In this document: piece by piece, positions 18,425 through 27,829 of the stretch
How positions within the stretch are numbered: position 1 is the first letter of the stretch
Layout of the letters: the number at the start of each line of letters is the position of its first letter
DNA from: Candidatus Sysuiplasma jiujiangense
GTDB lineage: Archaea > Thermoplasmatota > Thermoplasmata > Sysuiplasmatales > Sysuiplasmataceae
Direction of reading: 5' to 3'
NCBI GenBank assembly: GCA_019721075.1
Contig: JAHEAD010000001.1
Location: forward strand, 62,001-126,000
Length of the DNA stretch: 64,000 nt
The notes under the pieces: generated by a model
What the model was told of the DNA's origin: nothing
What the model saw: the letters and a program-made list of their open reading frames with translations, nothing else
The model's database searches: none
Program-made: the position numbers and the translations under genes

Positions 18425-19267
18425 ATGGATTATGCTGACAAGGACGTACTGGTAAGCACGCAGTGGGTACACGATAACCTGAATAAAAAGGACATCAGAG
18501 TCGTAGAGGTCGATTACGACCCCGTTCCAAACTACAACCAGGGTCATATACCCGGCGCGGTACTCTTTGACTGGAAGAAGGATCTGAATAACCAGCTTAC
18601 GAGAGACATACTCACCAGGAAACAGCTCGAAGATCTTTTCAGCAACAGCGGAATCGACGAAAAGACCACGATCGTGCTTTATGGGGATTTCAATAACTGG
18701 TTCGCTGCATATGCTTTCTGGGATTTCAGGTATTATGGTGTGGAAAGGGTCAGGCTGATGAACGGAGGAAGGAAAAAATGGCTTTCCGAAGACAGACCGG
18801 TGACCAGGGATGTCCCTTCTTACAGTAAAACGGCATTCCGGGCAAGGGAGCCCAATCCGAAGATAAGGGCATTTATCGGTGATGTGAAAAAGGCGGCGGG
18901 CCAGAAAGACTGGAGACTTGTCGATGTCAGAAGCCCGGCTGAGTACACCGGACAGATTCTAGCCCCGCCTGAATACCCCAACGAGGGCGCACAGAGGGGC
19001 GGGCACATTCCCGGTGCGGCAAATATTCCCTGGTCGCAGGCCGTTAACGAAGACGGGACATTCAAGAGTGCCGATGAGCTGAAGAAACTCTATGAGCAGA
19101 AGGGAATAACGCCGGACAAGAACATTATAACGTACTGCAGGATCGGCGAAAGGTCATCGCACACATGGTTTGTTCTGCATCGTCTGCTTGGTTACAGAAA
19201 TGTCTGGAATTACGACGGTTCATGGTCTGAATGGGGAAATTCCGTTGGAATACCGATTGAGAAATGA
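18425..19267 (+). CDS. sseA: Thiosulfate sulfurtransferase (tandem rhodanese)
   Basis: A 280-residue protein with two rhodanese domains (about 1-140 and 150-280). It moves sulfane sulfur from thiosulfate or a similar donor to a thiol or cyanide. The active Cys238 sits in the loop YCRIGERSSHTWF of the second domain; the first domain has YGDFNNWF at this place and is inactive, as usual. CRIGERSS is close to the archaeal/bacterial CRxGERSS loop. A ribosome-binding site (GGGTGG) precedes the ATG. It faces, 4 bases away, the gene for an H-protein-like/TusA-like fusion, which suggests a shared role in sulfur transfer. Confidence 0.93.
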   Translation: MDYADKDVLVSTQWVHDNLNKKDIRVVEVDYDPVPNYNQGHIPGAVLFDWKKDLNNQLTRDILTRKQLEDLFSNSGIDEKTTIVLYGDFNNWFAAYAFWDFRYYGVERVRLMNGGRKKWLSEDRPVTRDVPSYSKTAFRAREPNPKIRAFIGDVKKAAGQKDWRLVDVRSPAEYTGQILAPPEYPNEGAQRGGHIPGAANIPWSQAVNEDGTFKSADELKKLYEQKGITPDKNIITYCRIGERSSHTWFVLHRLLGYRNVWNYDGSWSEWGNSVGIPIEK

Positions 19268-19271
19268 GGCG

Positions 19272-19928
19272 TCACTGTTTTTTCAGAATGAAATGGAAAA
19301 TGTTTTCAATTTTCCTTCTCTCCATTATTCTGTTGCCTGTTTCATCAGACCATCTTACCATTTCGATCGGAGAGGTCTGATCGTCCGTTACCAGATGAAG
19401 GATGAAACCAGCCTTTTTCCCCTCCAGTTCCTGGTTGACCCTCGAGAGAACTGCATTGCATTCGCTGCCGATCTCTATCATTTCAACATCCGGCAGGTCG
19501 GAAAAGCATGTCAGCCTCAATTCTGAAACCTTCTTTTCAATGATCCCAGCGGCGCTGCCAGACGGGAGAAGGGAGCTCAATGCATTTTCAATGCTGACAG
19601 GCTCAATGACAGCAATCCAGTCGCTGCCATATATGGATGCGGAAGAAATGCCTGATGCACCGAGCGATTTGTTTATTTCGACAATTCTTGCAGAAAATGG
19701 CAGTCTGAGGGTCCCGAAATACCTGTCGCTTTCTACGGATGCAAGGCTCTTCCCTTCCTCTATGATCTCAGCGGTGTTTCTGGTTTTTATTCTGATGCCC
19801 TTGCCGCATGTCCAGAGTATGACGGAGCTGATTCCTGTGACAAATCCGTTTCCGGAGGGAGTGAACCAGAGATCCGCATCAGGGGAATAAAGAAGGTTGT
19901 CTGGGAAAACACATCCGTTGAAATTCAT
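19272..19928 (-). CDS. Degenerate glycine-cleavage H-like domain fused to a TusA-like sulfurtransferase domain
   Basis: A 218-residue protein in two parts. Residues about 10-112 align with GcvH: LLYSPDADLWFTPSGNGFVTGIS corresponds to the H-protein start and SVESDRYFGTLRLPFSA to the lipoyl hairpin, but the modified lysine is replaced by Arg69. Residues about 140-218 resemble TusA/SirA: Cys157 is the right distance from VTDD, followed by MVRWSDETGNRI and a final FHFILKK strand, although the usual CPxP is CNAV. TusA passes persulfide sulfur; lipoate-binding H-like proteins work with such carriers in archaeal and bacterial sulfur oxidation (sHdr system). The rhodanese at 18425 is its neighbour. 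A non-lipoylated scaffold for sulfur relay is my inference. A normal GcvH is encoded at 57291. Confidence 0.65.
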   Translation of the reverse strand: MNFNGCVFPDNLLYSPDADLWFTPSGNGFVTGISSVILWTCGKGIRIKTRNTAEIIEEGKSLASVESDRYFGTLRLPFSARIVEINKSLGASGISSASIYGSDWIAVIEPVSIENALSSLLPSGSAAGIIEKKVSELRLTCFSDLPDVEMIEIGSECNAVLSRVNQELEGKKAGFILHLVTDDQTSPIEMVRWSDETGNRIMERRKIENIFHFILKKQ

Positions 19929-20080
19929 GTTTCAAGACACCGAGTCTTCAATACTCATTACCGGCATAAAATTTGCCTTGGCCTGAGCCGTGACCATAAC
20001 ATCCGACCAGGAAGCACAATCGGTTTCGGCCATTTTGAATGCTGCCGCCTCCTGCGCTGATCAAAATGACTGATGCCTGC

Positions 20081-22573
20081 CTAGTCCACTATTCTGTCCA
20101 CTTCACGTTTTATGAGGCTGACCTCACTGTCTTTTATCGCATGCTGGTTAATCGAAATAATGAGGACCGAACGATTTACCGCTGTCGCATCACGCAGGAA
20201 CTGAAGCAGTTTGAGGACGCTAATGAAGCCGTTGTTTGTAATAAGATATTCCAGTCCGTCAATGAGTATAACACTCTGGGATGAAGCAAGGAGCTCATTG
20301 CACTGAAGCGTGATCTTTTCCAGATCTTTGGGTCTGATGGTATCCTGGCTGCCGATGTTCGAAAGCCATACAACCGCTGCGTCCTTGAGGTCATGTCTCT
20401 GTCTGAGCTTTTCGGGATATTCCCTCGTAAAACAGAGACCCTTCAGTCCCTTCTTTAAACCAATTTCGAACAGCTGTACTGATTTTTCAGCCTTTTCTTC
20501 AAAGAATGCAAATGAATTCCCGTATTCAAGAATGGAAGACAGTTGCGGCACGCCTGCCGTACCTGCAATTTTTTTGTCCGACGGCAGACCGTCTTCTGCA
20601 TCTCGCCCGGCATTCAACGGCAGTGATGGGGAAACGACGGCGGATGCAACGGCCCCGCCTGATTGGGAAGAATTTTCCTCAACCATTTCTGAAACCGGTT
20701 TCTGCCTATTAAGGGAGTGGTCAGGTTTGCCATTTGGTCCCGGCCTGTTTTTATCGCCTCCTTCGCCACTCCTTGATCTGGTCCTTCTGAAGTAGTAAAA
20801 TGAGGCAATTATCTCAATCTGCACAAGTATAATCAGTATTACTGCGAAATAGAACAGGTTGAGCGGTTTGGAGAAAAACAGCGAATTCCCGTTGGCTGAA
20901 GCTGGAGAGAACGTCACACCGACGGTGAGATTACCTGAAACAACAGATATTGTGCCGGATGATATCGACAGACTGTACCCTTTGACGGTTCCGATCGAAT
21001 AATTGTATGAGCCGAGAGTCTCATAGAAAGTTATCGTAGTGCTGTTATTGGATTTTGTGGCTCCATTCAGCGTAACAGACCACTTGGAAGCCGAATGGAG
21101 ACCATTTTCGACGAATGTTATTCTGTAGAAGATAAGATCGAATGTAACGCTTACAGTCGTTGTACTGCCTGTTACACTGAAAATCCCCCTGGACGGAGAA
21201 GAGCTGTAGCCCGGGACTTTCATTACAGAGTAATTGTAAGTGCCATTGGGCAACAGCATGCTACTGGATGTTGAGTTTATGGTGTAGTTCACCGAAAATG
21301 TGGAGTTGGAAACAATCAAACTCCAGGCGGTACCGTTAGCAAGACCGGTCTCTTCAAAAGCCACATTGAAGGTTGCAACTGTAAAATTAACCAGAATAGT
21401 CTGATTGCTCCCATTCACATATATCGAGGAAGGATATGAACCGGTTCTGTAACCCGGAACAGAGGGAATAAAAAGTGAATAGGTTCCATTAATCATTGTG
21501 AATAAAGAATAACTCGTCGATTGACTGGCACGACTGCCATTCAAATAGACAGCCCATTGAGTTCCTTTTTTGAGACCATGCTCCTGAATATCTACGACGT
21601 AGAGTTTTTCAAGAACAATATCCACCGCATAGGAAAAACCCGATTTGACCGCGATATAGTTTGTAAAATTCGAGTAGCCTGCCAGCGTCGCGTTCAGGAT
21701 GTAATCTCCGGGGCCCAGTGTTATGTTGAAAATGCCTGCCGAAGAAACCGTAACAGGATAGCCGTCCACAGTGACGACTGATCGCGCGGGGGAGACGGTT
21801 CCGTTAAGCCAGCCAAAATCAGGATATTCGATGGAGTATGAAGAATCGTTATTGCCTCCAACGTCCAATGTGATTATATATGCTCCGGTGCTCGCAAATG
21901 AAGAAAGATTCAGATAAAGTTCAACGAAAAGATGATCTGTCTGTGTAAAGATGAACGAAGTGTCGTTAAAAGAAATGTTTACATAATGAGTTCCGGCAGA
22001 TGCACTTTCGATGTGAAAAGTGTTGTTTTGCACGCTCATAAGCTTACTGAAAGTCCGACTTGAGATATTCGATGAGTAAATGGACGCACCAAGTAAAATG
22101 CTTCCCGAGAGCGACAGTCCTGAGGAAGAAGGTAATGTGACGGCTGCCCTTATGGTCCACCTGCCCTCCGGAACAGTCGCATTGATAGCGCTGGAAGATA
22201 TCCACCCGTATGCCTGCGAGCTGGTTGGAACCGGAATAGTTGTACTTACAGTAGTTGAATCATTTTTACCCGGGAAAAAAAGCGCAAAGCCTGACTCGCT
22301 GACTGTGTTAAGGTATACGCTTGTCTGGTTGGCAGGAACCGTTGTATTCGGAGAACTTGAGAGATTCCACGCGTGCTGGTATATGCTGGACTTTGCAGGT
22401 GTCAGATACAGTGTACCGACGCTTGATCCGCCATCGGCAATGGAAGCGTGGGGAGATCCGGCATGAAGACCGGATTTCGTGGGAAACATGGAATGTAAAT
22501 TAGGTGCTATGGCACTGCCTGCAATGAGTGCAAAAAGCATTAGCGATACAATGAGGATTCTGAGTTTTATCAT
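20081..22573 (-). CDS. Transmembrane surface receptor: beta-repeat ectodomain, one TM helix, cytoplasmic DUF835
   Basis: An 830-residue protein. It has a signal sequence (about 5-25) and a Ser/Thr/Asn-rich ectodomain. This includes a carboxypeptidase-regulatory/PEGA-like unit (about 255-325) and three tandem units opening with variants of V-x-F-x-E-x-G-L-x-x-G-T-x-W-S-V (about 325-590), a repeat seen in thermopsin-type and other Thermoplasmata surface proteins. One helix (about 600-625) is followed by a flexible linker of about 70 residues and a C-terminal DUF835 domain (about 690-830) with the core VILIDGLEYLITNNGF. The topology places the repeats outside and DUF835 inside, like a one-pass receptor. 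Ligand and output are unknown. Confidence 0.75.
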   Translation of the reverse strand: MIKLRILIVSLMLFALIAGSAIAPNLHSMFPTKSGLHAGSPHASIADGGSSVGTLYLTPAKSSIYQHAWNLSSSPNTTVPANQTSVYLNTVSESGFALFFPGKNDSTTVSTTIPVPTSSQAYGWISSSAINATVPEGRWTIRAAVTLPSSSGLSLSGSILLGASIYSSNISSRTFSKLMSVQNNTFHIESASAGTHYVNISFNDTSFIFTQTDHLFVELYLNLSSFASTGAYIITLDVGGNNDSSYSIEYPDFGWLNGTVSPARSVVTVDGYPVTVSSAGIFNITLGPGDYILNATLAGYSNFTNYIAVKSGFSYAVDIVLEKLYVVDIQEHGLKKGTQWAVYLNGSRASQSTSYSLFTMINGTYSLFIPSVPGYRTGSYPSSIYVNGSNQTILVNFTVATFNVAFEETGLANGTAWSLIVSNSTFSVNYTINSTSSSMLLPNGTYNYSVMKVPGYSSSPSRGIFSVTGSTTTVSVTFDLIFYRITFVENGLHSASKWSVTLNGATKSNNSTTITFYETLGSYNYSIGTVKGYSLSISSGTISVVSGNLTVGVTFSPASANGNSLFFSKPLNLFYFAVILIILVQIEIIASFYYFRRTRSRSGEGGDKNRPGPNGKPDHSLNRQKPVSEMVEENSSQSGGAVASAVVSPSLPLNAGRDAEDGLPSDKKIAGTAGVPQLSSILEYGNSFAFFEEKAEKSVQLFEIGLKKGLKGLCFTREYPEKLRQRHDLKDAAVVWLSNIGSQDTIRPKDLEKITLQCNELLASSQSVILIDGLEYLITNNGFISVLKLLQFLRDATAVNRSVLIISINQHAIKDSEVSLIKREVDRIVD

Positions 22574-22716
22574 TGTTTAAGTTTACCGATTGACGGTGCT
22601 ATTTAAAAGCCTTTGTTCTAACATTTCTTTGAAGCGAATTCAAGTCACGGGGAATGCCCCGCTCAGATGAATCAGCGTTCTGAATACTGAGAATGCAGAA
22701 TGGCATGCTGTGAAAA

Positions 22717-22725
22717 GTGTTTAAT
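22717..22725 (+). promoter_or_regulatory. TATA-like element for the zincin gene
   Basis: GTGTTTAAT is centred 26 bases before ATG 22747, which supports leaderless initiation there. It also argues against the in-frame GTG at 22717, which falls inside this element. Confidence 0.35.
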
Positions 22726-22746
22726 CATGGCAGCCATTGGCCAGAC

Positions 22747-23244
22747 ATGGATTCAGAGATTGAACAGAAACTGGGCGTAAGTATCAGGAGAGAGGCAAAG
22801 CCAGTGCTTTTCCCTTTTATGGATTATTTTCAAGGCTTTGAAAAGGTGGAAGTCGTCAGGAAAGTTTTCGGTGCTGAAACTGAAAGAGTTCTATCCAGCC
22901 TAAAAGTTGAGTTTTTTTCGTCTAAATGGGGATATATGAGTACTAGCGATGTGGATGGCCACCTCATCATAAGTTCGCATCATCTGAAAAACAGTGATTT
23001 TGAGACTGTCTATCTTGATATTGTGCACGAACTCTGCCACGTGAAGCAGTTCCTGGACGGAAGGGTGCTCTTCGACATGCGGTACGATTATGCCGACAGC
23101 CCGATAGAGATTGAAGCGTACAAAATCACAGTGGATGAAGCAAAGAGGATTGGCTTCACGGATGAAATGATCAGGGAATATCTCAGGGTTGAATGGATGT
23201 CGGAGGACGACGTCCAGAAATTGATAAAAAACATCGGGCTCTAA
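22747..23244 (+). CDS. Putative zinc metallopeptidase (HExxH)
   Basis: A 165-residue soluble protein with a zincin signature: His94 and His98 in IVHELCHVKQF, with a later Glu (121 or 123) in SPIEIEAY that could be the third zinc ligand. The protein is too short for a standard peptidase family and resembles small archaeal and bacterial predicted zincins that may act on one partner protein. No signal peptide, so cytoplasmic. Substrate unknown. Convergent with the hydrolase gene at 23261, 16 bases away. Confidence 0.75.
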   Translation: MDSEIEQKLGVSIRREAKPVLFPFMDYFQGFEKVEVVRKVFGAETERVLSSLKVEFFSSKWGYMSTSDVDGHLIISSHHLKNSDFETVYLDIVHELCHVKQFLDGRVLFDMRYDYADSPIEIEAYKITVDEAKRIGFTDEMIREYLRVEWMSEDDVQKLIKNIGL

Positions 23245-23260
23245 CAGGAGCTTCCCGCTG

Positions 23261-24019
23261 TTATTTTTTCCTATTGCCGTTAACCGCCGATTCGGCGTAT
23301 TCTGCTGCACTCCTGACGAAAGACTCGAACAGCTTCATGTCCATTTCGCAATGGCCGATCAGTTCTTCCGGATGCCACTGGACTGCAACCTTGAAAACAT
23401 TTCCCGGCAGCTCCATCGCTTCGACTATTCCATCATCGGAGAAGGCAGTGACATTCCAGCCTGGAGGCGGTGTTTTGACGGACTGGTGGTGAAGGGAGTT
23501 GACCATCCTCGATCCTGTGCCGAATATGCTGTAAAGTCTGCTGCCCTCGTTTATTGTTATGTAATGCGAAAATTGGCTTCTGTGCTCTTTCTGCCTGTGA
23601 TTCAACGTCCTGTTGGAGGATGCAGACTTCTGGTAAGCGGGGATGTCCTGTATCAGTTTCCCTCCAAGAAATACAGAAAGCGCCTGGATGCCACGGCATA
23701 TTCCAAGTACAGGTTTTTCGGCGAATTCGGGATTCAGGACAATTTCCCTCTCAGTTCTGTCCCTCTCTGCTTCCACTGAAGACATCTCTGTTCCATCGGG
23801 TTTATCGCCATACAGAGATGGATCTATGTCACCACCTCCGGGAAGCAGTATCCCGTCACAGTAACCTGCGAGTTCTACTCCTGATGCTGAGTTGGTCAAG
23901 GGTACCGGAACACCACCAGCCTTTGCTACCGCTTCAATGTAGGAAACGTTTATCGATTCCCGTGTTCCTTCTTTATCACGCCTGGACATTGTTATGCCAA
24001 TCAGGGGTTTCCTTCTCAT
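23261..24019 (-). CDS. Class I glutamine amidotransferase-like hydrolase (peptidase C26, gamma-glutamyl-GABA hydrolase type)
   Basis: A 252-residue PuuD-like enzyme that hydrolyses gamma-glutamyl amide bonds. Catalytic residues are visible: Cys108 in LGICRGIQ, His216 and Glu218 in VQWHPEEL. The family opening KPLIGITMS and the LLPGGGDIDPSLYG segment are intact. No synthetase domain is attached or adjacent, so it acts alone, perhaps on gamma-glutamyl-polyamines or gamma-glutamyl-GABA. A GABA-type aminotransferase at 15528 is a possible downstream partner, though it is not linked. Confidence 0.9.
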   Translation of the reverse strand: MRRKPLIGITMSRRDKEGTRESINVSYIEAVAKAGGVPVPLTNSASGVELAGYCDGILLPGGGDIDPSLYGDKPDGTEMSSVEAERDRTEREIVLNPEFAEKPVLGICRGIQALSVFLGGKLIQDIPAYQKSASSNRTLNHRQKEHRSQFSHYITINEGSRLYSIFGTGSRMVNSLHHQSVKTPPPGWNVTAFSDDGIVEAMELPGNVFKVAVQWHPEELIGHCEMDMKLFESFVRSAAEYAESAVNGNRKK

Positions 24020-24127
24020 CCATTACAGGCATTGAGAGGAAAGTGATATAGATATTGTTTACCGGAGAAAGCCTGGGCGCCTTCCGAAAACGAAAGCAAT
24101 AATTGAGCGATTGCGTTAATCAACGGC

Positions 24128-26043
24128 ATGACTGGACTTAAACTGAAGGATTTTTACAGGGTGAAATATCTCAGTGACGTGCACTGAAACGGCAACCGCA
24201 TACTCTTTGTCGTTACAAAACCTGAGGACAAGAAAAACGATTACGAATCCAGCATCTGGTTATTTGACGGAAAGCCAAAGCGTTTCACTGGCGGAACGAA
24301 GGACAGCAGCCCGAGGTGGTCAAAGAACGGGAAAAACATTGCATTTGTTTCCGAGAGGGGGAGGGAGAAGAGATCTGGTATTTATCTTATCAGTCCCGAG
24401 GGGGGAGAGGCGGAGTCTGTCTGCGAATTTGACGGCAAAATTTCCTCTCCTGTATGGTCGGCTGACGGGAAGAGCATATTTTTCCTGGGAACAAAGGAGC
24501 AGAAAGTGAATCGGAAAGATAAGAGCGATATCAGGACAATAAGAAAGTTTCCGTTTTATTTCAACGGAAAGGGGTTTCTTGACAACAAGGAGACGCACCT
24601 CTACCGTACAACTCTGAAAGGAAAGGTCGTCCAGATCACTCACGGACCGTTAACCGTAAACCAGTTTGATGTTTCGCTCGCAGCTTCAAAGATTGTAATG
24701 ACGTTGAGAAAGGATGCCTGGGATGTCTATACGACAGATCTCTACACATGTGATGCTGGCGGAGGGGGATTGAAGAGCATCACGGGCAAGCCTGCCGGAT
24801 ACAGCTTTCCCGCATTTTCGCCGGACGGAAAGCAGATTGCATTTCTATACAGGGATTTGAAAAATGGGCTGTTCCGGCATAGCCTGACAAGCATCATATC
24901 GGCTACCGGGAAAGATATGAGACACATATCGGATCTTGACAGGAATCCTGGCAATTCAGTCAATTCAGACAGCAGAACAGCCGCAGACACGCTTCTGAAA
25001 TGGAGTGATGATGCCAGACTCCTGTATTATACGGCCACAGACGGCGGAATGTGCAATATCTACGTAACAGATATTGCATCGGGAAAACAAAGAAGGTCGA
25101 CGATTTTGAGGGCAGCATAGAATCGTTTGATTTCCTTGGAGACGGGTTCGCGATAATAGCACAGGATTCATCACTTCCGACGGAACTATATGCATTCGAA
25201 TCAGGAAAAACAGATAGGTTGACGAATTTGAACAGGGAGATTGAGGCGAGGAGACTCAGGAAGGCCGAGCATTTCAATTTCTCTTCGTTTGACGGTGCAA
25301 CAATTGACGGCTGGTATCTGTCTTACGGCAGAAAGAAGAAACCCGGAATACTGGAAATACATGGGGGACCCAAGACGGCATACGGCAATGCGTTCATGTT
25401 TGAATTTCAACTTTTGTCATCGAGTGGATACGCTGTGGTTTACTTCAACCCGCGGGGAAGCGACGGCTATGAAAATTCATTTTCCCAGGCTGTCAGAGAG
25501 CATTTCGGAGAAGGCGACTACCAGGATCTGATGAAGGGGGTGGAAGCCGCACTGCTTAGATGCAGGAGCATTGACGCTACAAGACTCGGTGTCACAGGCG
25601 GCTCTTACGGCGGGTTCATGACAAACTGGATAATAGGCCACACATCCCTGTTCAAGGCAGCCGTAACGCAAAGATCTATAAGCAATCAGATCTCCTTCTT
25701 CGGAACATCGGATATCGGACCGTGGTTTAACGGGGACCAGATAGGTGGAAGCCCATGGGAAAACATCGCGGCATACTGGGATAAATCCCCGCTCAAATTT
25801 GCGGAGAAAGTTAAAACACCATTGCTCATAATACACTCGGAGGAAGATTACAGGTGCCCTGTAGAGCAGGCTTATCAGTTCTATTCTGCACTGAAATTCT
25901 TCGGTAAGGAGGTGGAGATGAAGCTGTTTCCGGGAGAGAATCATGAGCTGTCCAGGAGCGGCAAACCGCATCACAGAATTGAAAGGTTGCAATCAATCTG
26001 CGGTTGGTTTGACAGTCATCTGAAGCAAACGAAGGTGGAGTGA
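24128..26043 (+). pseudogene. Acylaminoacyl-peptidase/prolyl oligopeptidase S9 gene with in-frame TGA and -1 frameshift
   Basis: The three pieces join into one S9 peptidase of about 638 residues: a seven-bladed propeller (KPKRFTGGTKDSSPRWSKNG and WSADGKSIFFLG are blade motifs), then an alpha/beta hydrolase with the nucleophile Ser in GGSYGGFMTNW, Asp in HSEEDYRCP and His in GENHELSR. Two lesions break it: a TGA at 24185-24187 after 19 codons, and a shift of frame near 25081-25090. There the zero frame reads TCG GGA AAA CAA and ends at 25120, while the continuation needs ACA AAG AAG after GGA AAA. One missing A in a run of As explains this, and so would -1 slippage on G GGA AAA. The nearest downstream start (GTG 24506) would lose 126 residues. 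Both lesions could be sequencing or assembly errors; catalytic residues are all intact. Confidence 0.75.
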
Positions 26044-26055
26044 AATGAAACAATG

Positions 26056-26820
26056 TCAGTTCTCTCTCCATCTGGCTTTTGTCCTCGCTATCAGGAAGAG
26101 AGCGAGTGTTACACCAAGCAGCACGAGCCAGTCAATCACAACGGCCTGTGTGGAGAGCTGAATATAACCTCCGGCATTCTGAGCAAGTTCAGCGGCATAA
26201 GTTGTAGGGGACAGATATGCGAAATACCTGTATGGTAACGGTATATATGTGATCGGATAATAGACTGGAGGGATGGTCGAAAACAGGGTCGATATCAGCC
26301 TTGAAAATGCAAAACTCTGGACTATGTCGCTTGAAAATGTGGCAAACGTATAGCCGATGGCTATAGATGTCACGAACATCATGAGTAACACACCCATCAA
26401 CGTCAGCAGGCTTACAAACGTGCCATGAATGAAATACACCGCCATGATGCCGAGAACAGCAAGAGCCGGAAGGGAATAAACTATCTCCGAGACAGCCATG
26501 CCTGAGACATAAATCTGCCACGATGCGGGCGAACTGACAACCATATCCTGCAGCTTGAAATCGTTCTTGAGATGAGACATGTCGGAGAGAAGGGAAGTTC
26601 CTGCCCCGAACATGGACATTATCAGTCCTCCCTCTATGGCCTCGCCAATCAGTTTTCCGTGACTCACGAAAACAATCAGAATCAGAAATGATAGTGGTGA
26701 GAGCATCGTGTTGATAAGTACCACAGGATAGTTCTTCATTTCATAGATGGCGTTGACATATACTGACGCAAGAAACTGATTGAACCTGTTACGGTTAATC
26801 TGGCCAGCGTTTCTCCCCAT
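26056..26820 (-). CDS. ABC-2 type transporter permease
   Basis: A 254-residue membrane protein with six hydrophobic helices and the ABC-2 family pattern, including the loop PPVYYPITYIPLPYRYFAYLSPTTYAAEL before the last helix. It forms the membrane channel of an exporter (drug, lipid or polysaccharide). The start is taken as ATG 26820, one base after the stop of the upstream ATPase gene; the longer reading (to 26883) would overlap that gene by 60 bases. With the ATPase at 26822 it makes a two-gene exporter. Confidence 0.9.
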   Translation of the reverse strand: MGRNAGQINRNRFNQFLASVYVNAIYEMKNYPVVLINTMLSPLSFLILIVFVSHGKLIGEAIEGGLIMSMFGAGTSLLSDMSHLKNDFKLQDMVVSSPASWQIYVSGMAVSEIVYSLPALAVLGIMAVYFIHGTFVSLLTLMGVLLMMFVTSIAIGYTFATFSSDIVQSFAFSRLISTLFSTIPPVYYPITYIPLPYRYFAYLSPTTYAAELAQNAGGYIQLSTQAVVIDWLVLLGVTLALFLIARTKARWREN

Positions 26821-26821
26821 T

Positions 26822-27736
26822 TTACTTTCCCCCGTCAGCGATTGTTCCGGTTTTGGCGACAAGGTAAAAGAATATGTCTTCAAGTGAGACTGGATTTATA
26901 GTAAAACGTACGCCAATTTTGGCAAGATCCCGGGAAATGCTGTATGCTTCTTCCTCAACAGTCAGTATGTGCAGAACGTCTGTTCCGTCAAACAGTTCTC
27001 CTTCCGCAATTTCAGGCAGGCGGAATGGCCGATCCTTTTGCACTTTGAGACTGAAATTGAAATCAATGCTTTTCCTCAAACTCTGAAGTGTCCCAATTCT
27101 TATCAGCTTCCCGCTGTCCAGTATACATATCTCATCAGCCAGTGCTTCGGCTTCTTCCAGATAGTGAGTTGTGAGGAAGACAAATCGGTCCTTTGAGGTT
27201 CTGCGCAGAATTTCCCAGAATTCCTTTCTTGATATTGGATCAAGCCCAGTTGTAGGCTCGTCCAGAAAAATAATGTCTGCTTCAGACGCAAGAACGGTTG
27301 CAACAAGTACCTTCCTCTTCATGCCGCCTGAAAGTGTACGGTTCAGACTGTTTGCGAATTTATTCATGCCGAGCTCTTCAAGAGAGCGCGCTGCTCTTTC
27401 TTTCGCCTCCGATCTGCTGAATCCCCTCCACAGAAGATATGAAAAAGCGGTTTGCATCGGCGTCATCCAGTTAACTGTCCTTGCCTCCTGCGGAACGATT
27501 GCAATCCTTTTCCTGATATCAGCGGGATTGCCGATAACATCCACACCGTCAATAGACACTGATCCGGCAGTCGGCTCGAGCTCGGTGGAAAATATTCTGA
27601 CCATAGTCGTCTTCCCTGAGCCGTTCCTGCCTATGAGAACGAAGATGCCTCTGCCTGAAGTGGTGAAGGTGACGGAATCGAGCGCTTTTCTGCCGCTCTT
27701 TCCGTAAATCTTTGTCAAACCATCGCATGAAATCAA
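26822..27736 (-). CDS. ABC transporter ATP-binding protein
   Basis: A 304-residue ATPase of the ABC-2 exporter (DrrA/CcmA-like). Walker A is GRNGSGKTT (about 37-45), the Q-loop lies in IVPQEARTV, the signature is LSGGMKRK, Walker B is IIFLDEPTTGLDP, and the H-loop is FLTTHYLEEAE. A C-terminal extension of about 90 residues is typical of this subfamily. It is cotranscribed with the permease gene immediately downstream. Cargo is unknown. Confidence 0.95.
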   Translation of the reverse strand: MISCDGLTKIYGKSGRKALDSVTFTTSGRGIFVLIGRNGSGKTTMVRIFSTELEPTAGSVSIDGVDVIGNPADIRKRIAIVPQEARTVNWMTPMQTAFSYLLWRGFSRSEAKERAARSLEELGMNKFANSLNRTLSGGMKRKVLVATVLASEADIIFLDEPTTGLDPISRKEFWEILRRTSKDRFVFLTTHYLEEAEALADEICILDSGKLIRIGTLQSLRKSIDFNFSLKVQKDRPFRLPEIAEGELFDGTDVLHILTVEEEAYSISRDLAKIGVRFTINPVSLEDIFFYLVAKTGTIADGGK

Positions 27737-27829
27737 CAGGCTGTCCTCCGGTTGGATATGTTTTATGTATCCGCTAATCCCGGGCTGATTAATAACCTGA
27801 TTGCAATGGACCGGGACGATCCGGCGGTA

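Noticed and set aside
24185-24187. Selenocysteine or reassigned TGA in the S9 gene
   Set aside because: Selenocysteine is confined to a few methanogen-related groups, no SECIS-like element was recognised, other genes here end normally in TGA, and the same gene has a frameshift; decay or sequence error is simpler.
24174-24509. 111-codon plus-strand frame at the start of the broken S9 gene
   Set aside because: It is in a different frame from the propeller sequence, which reads clearly through the same bases.
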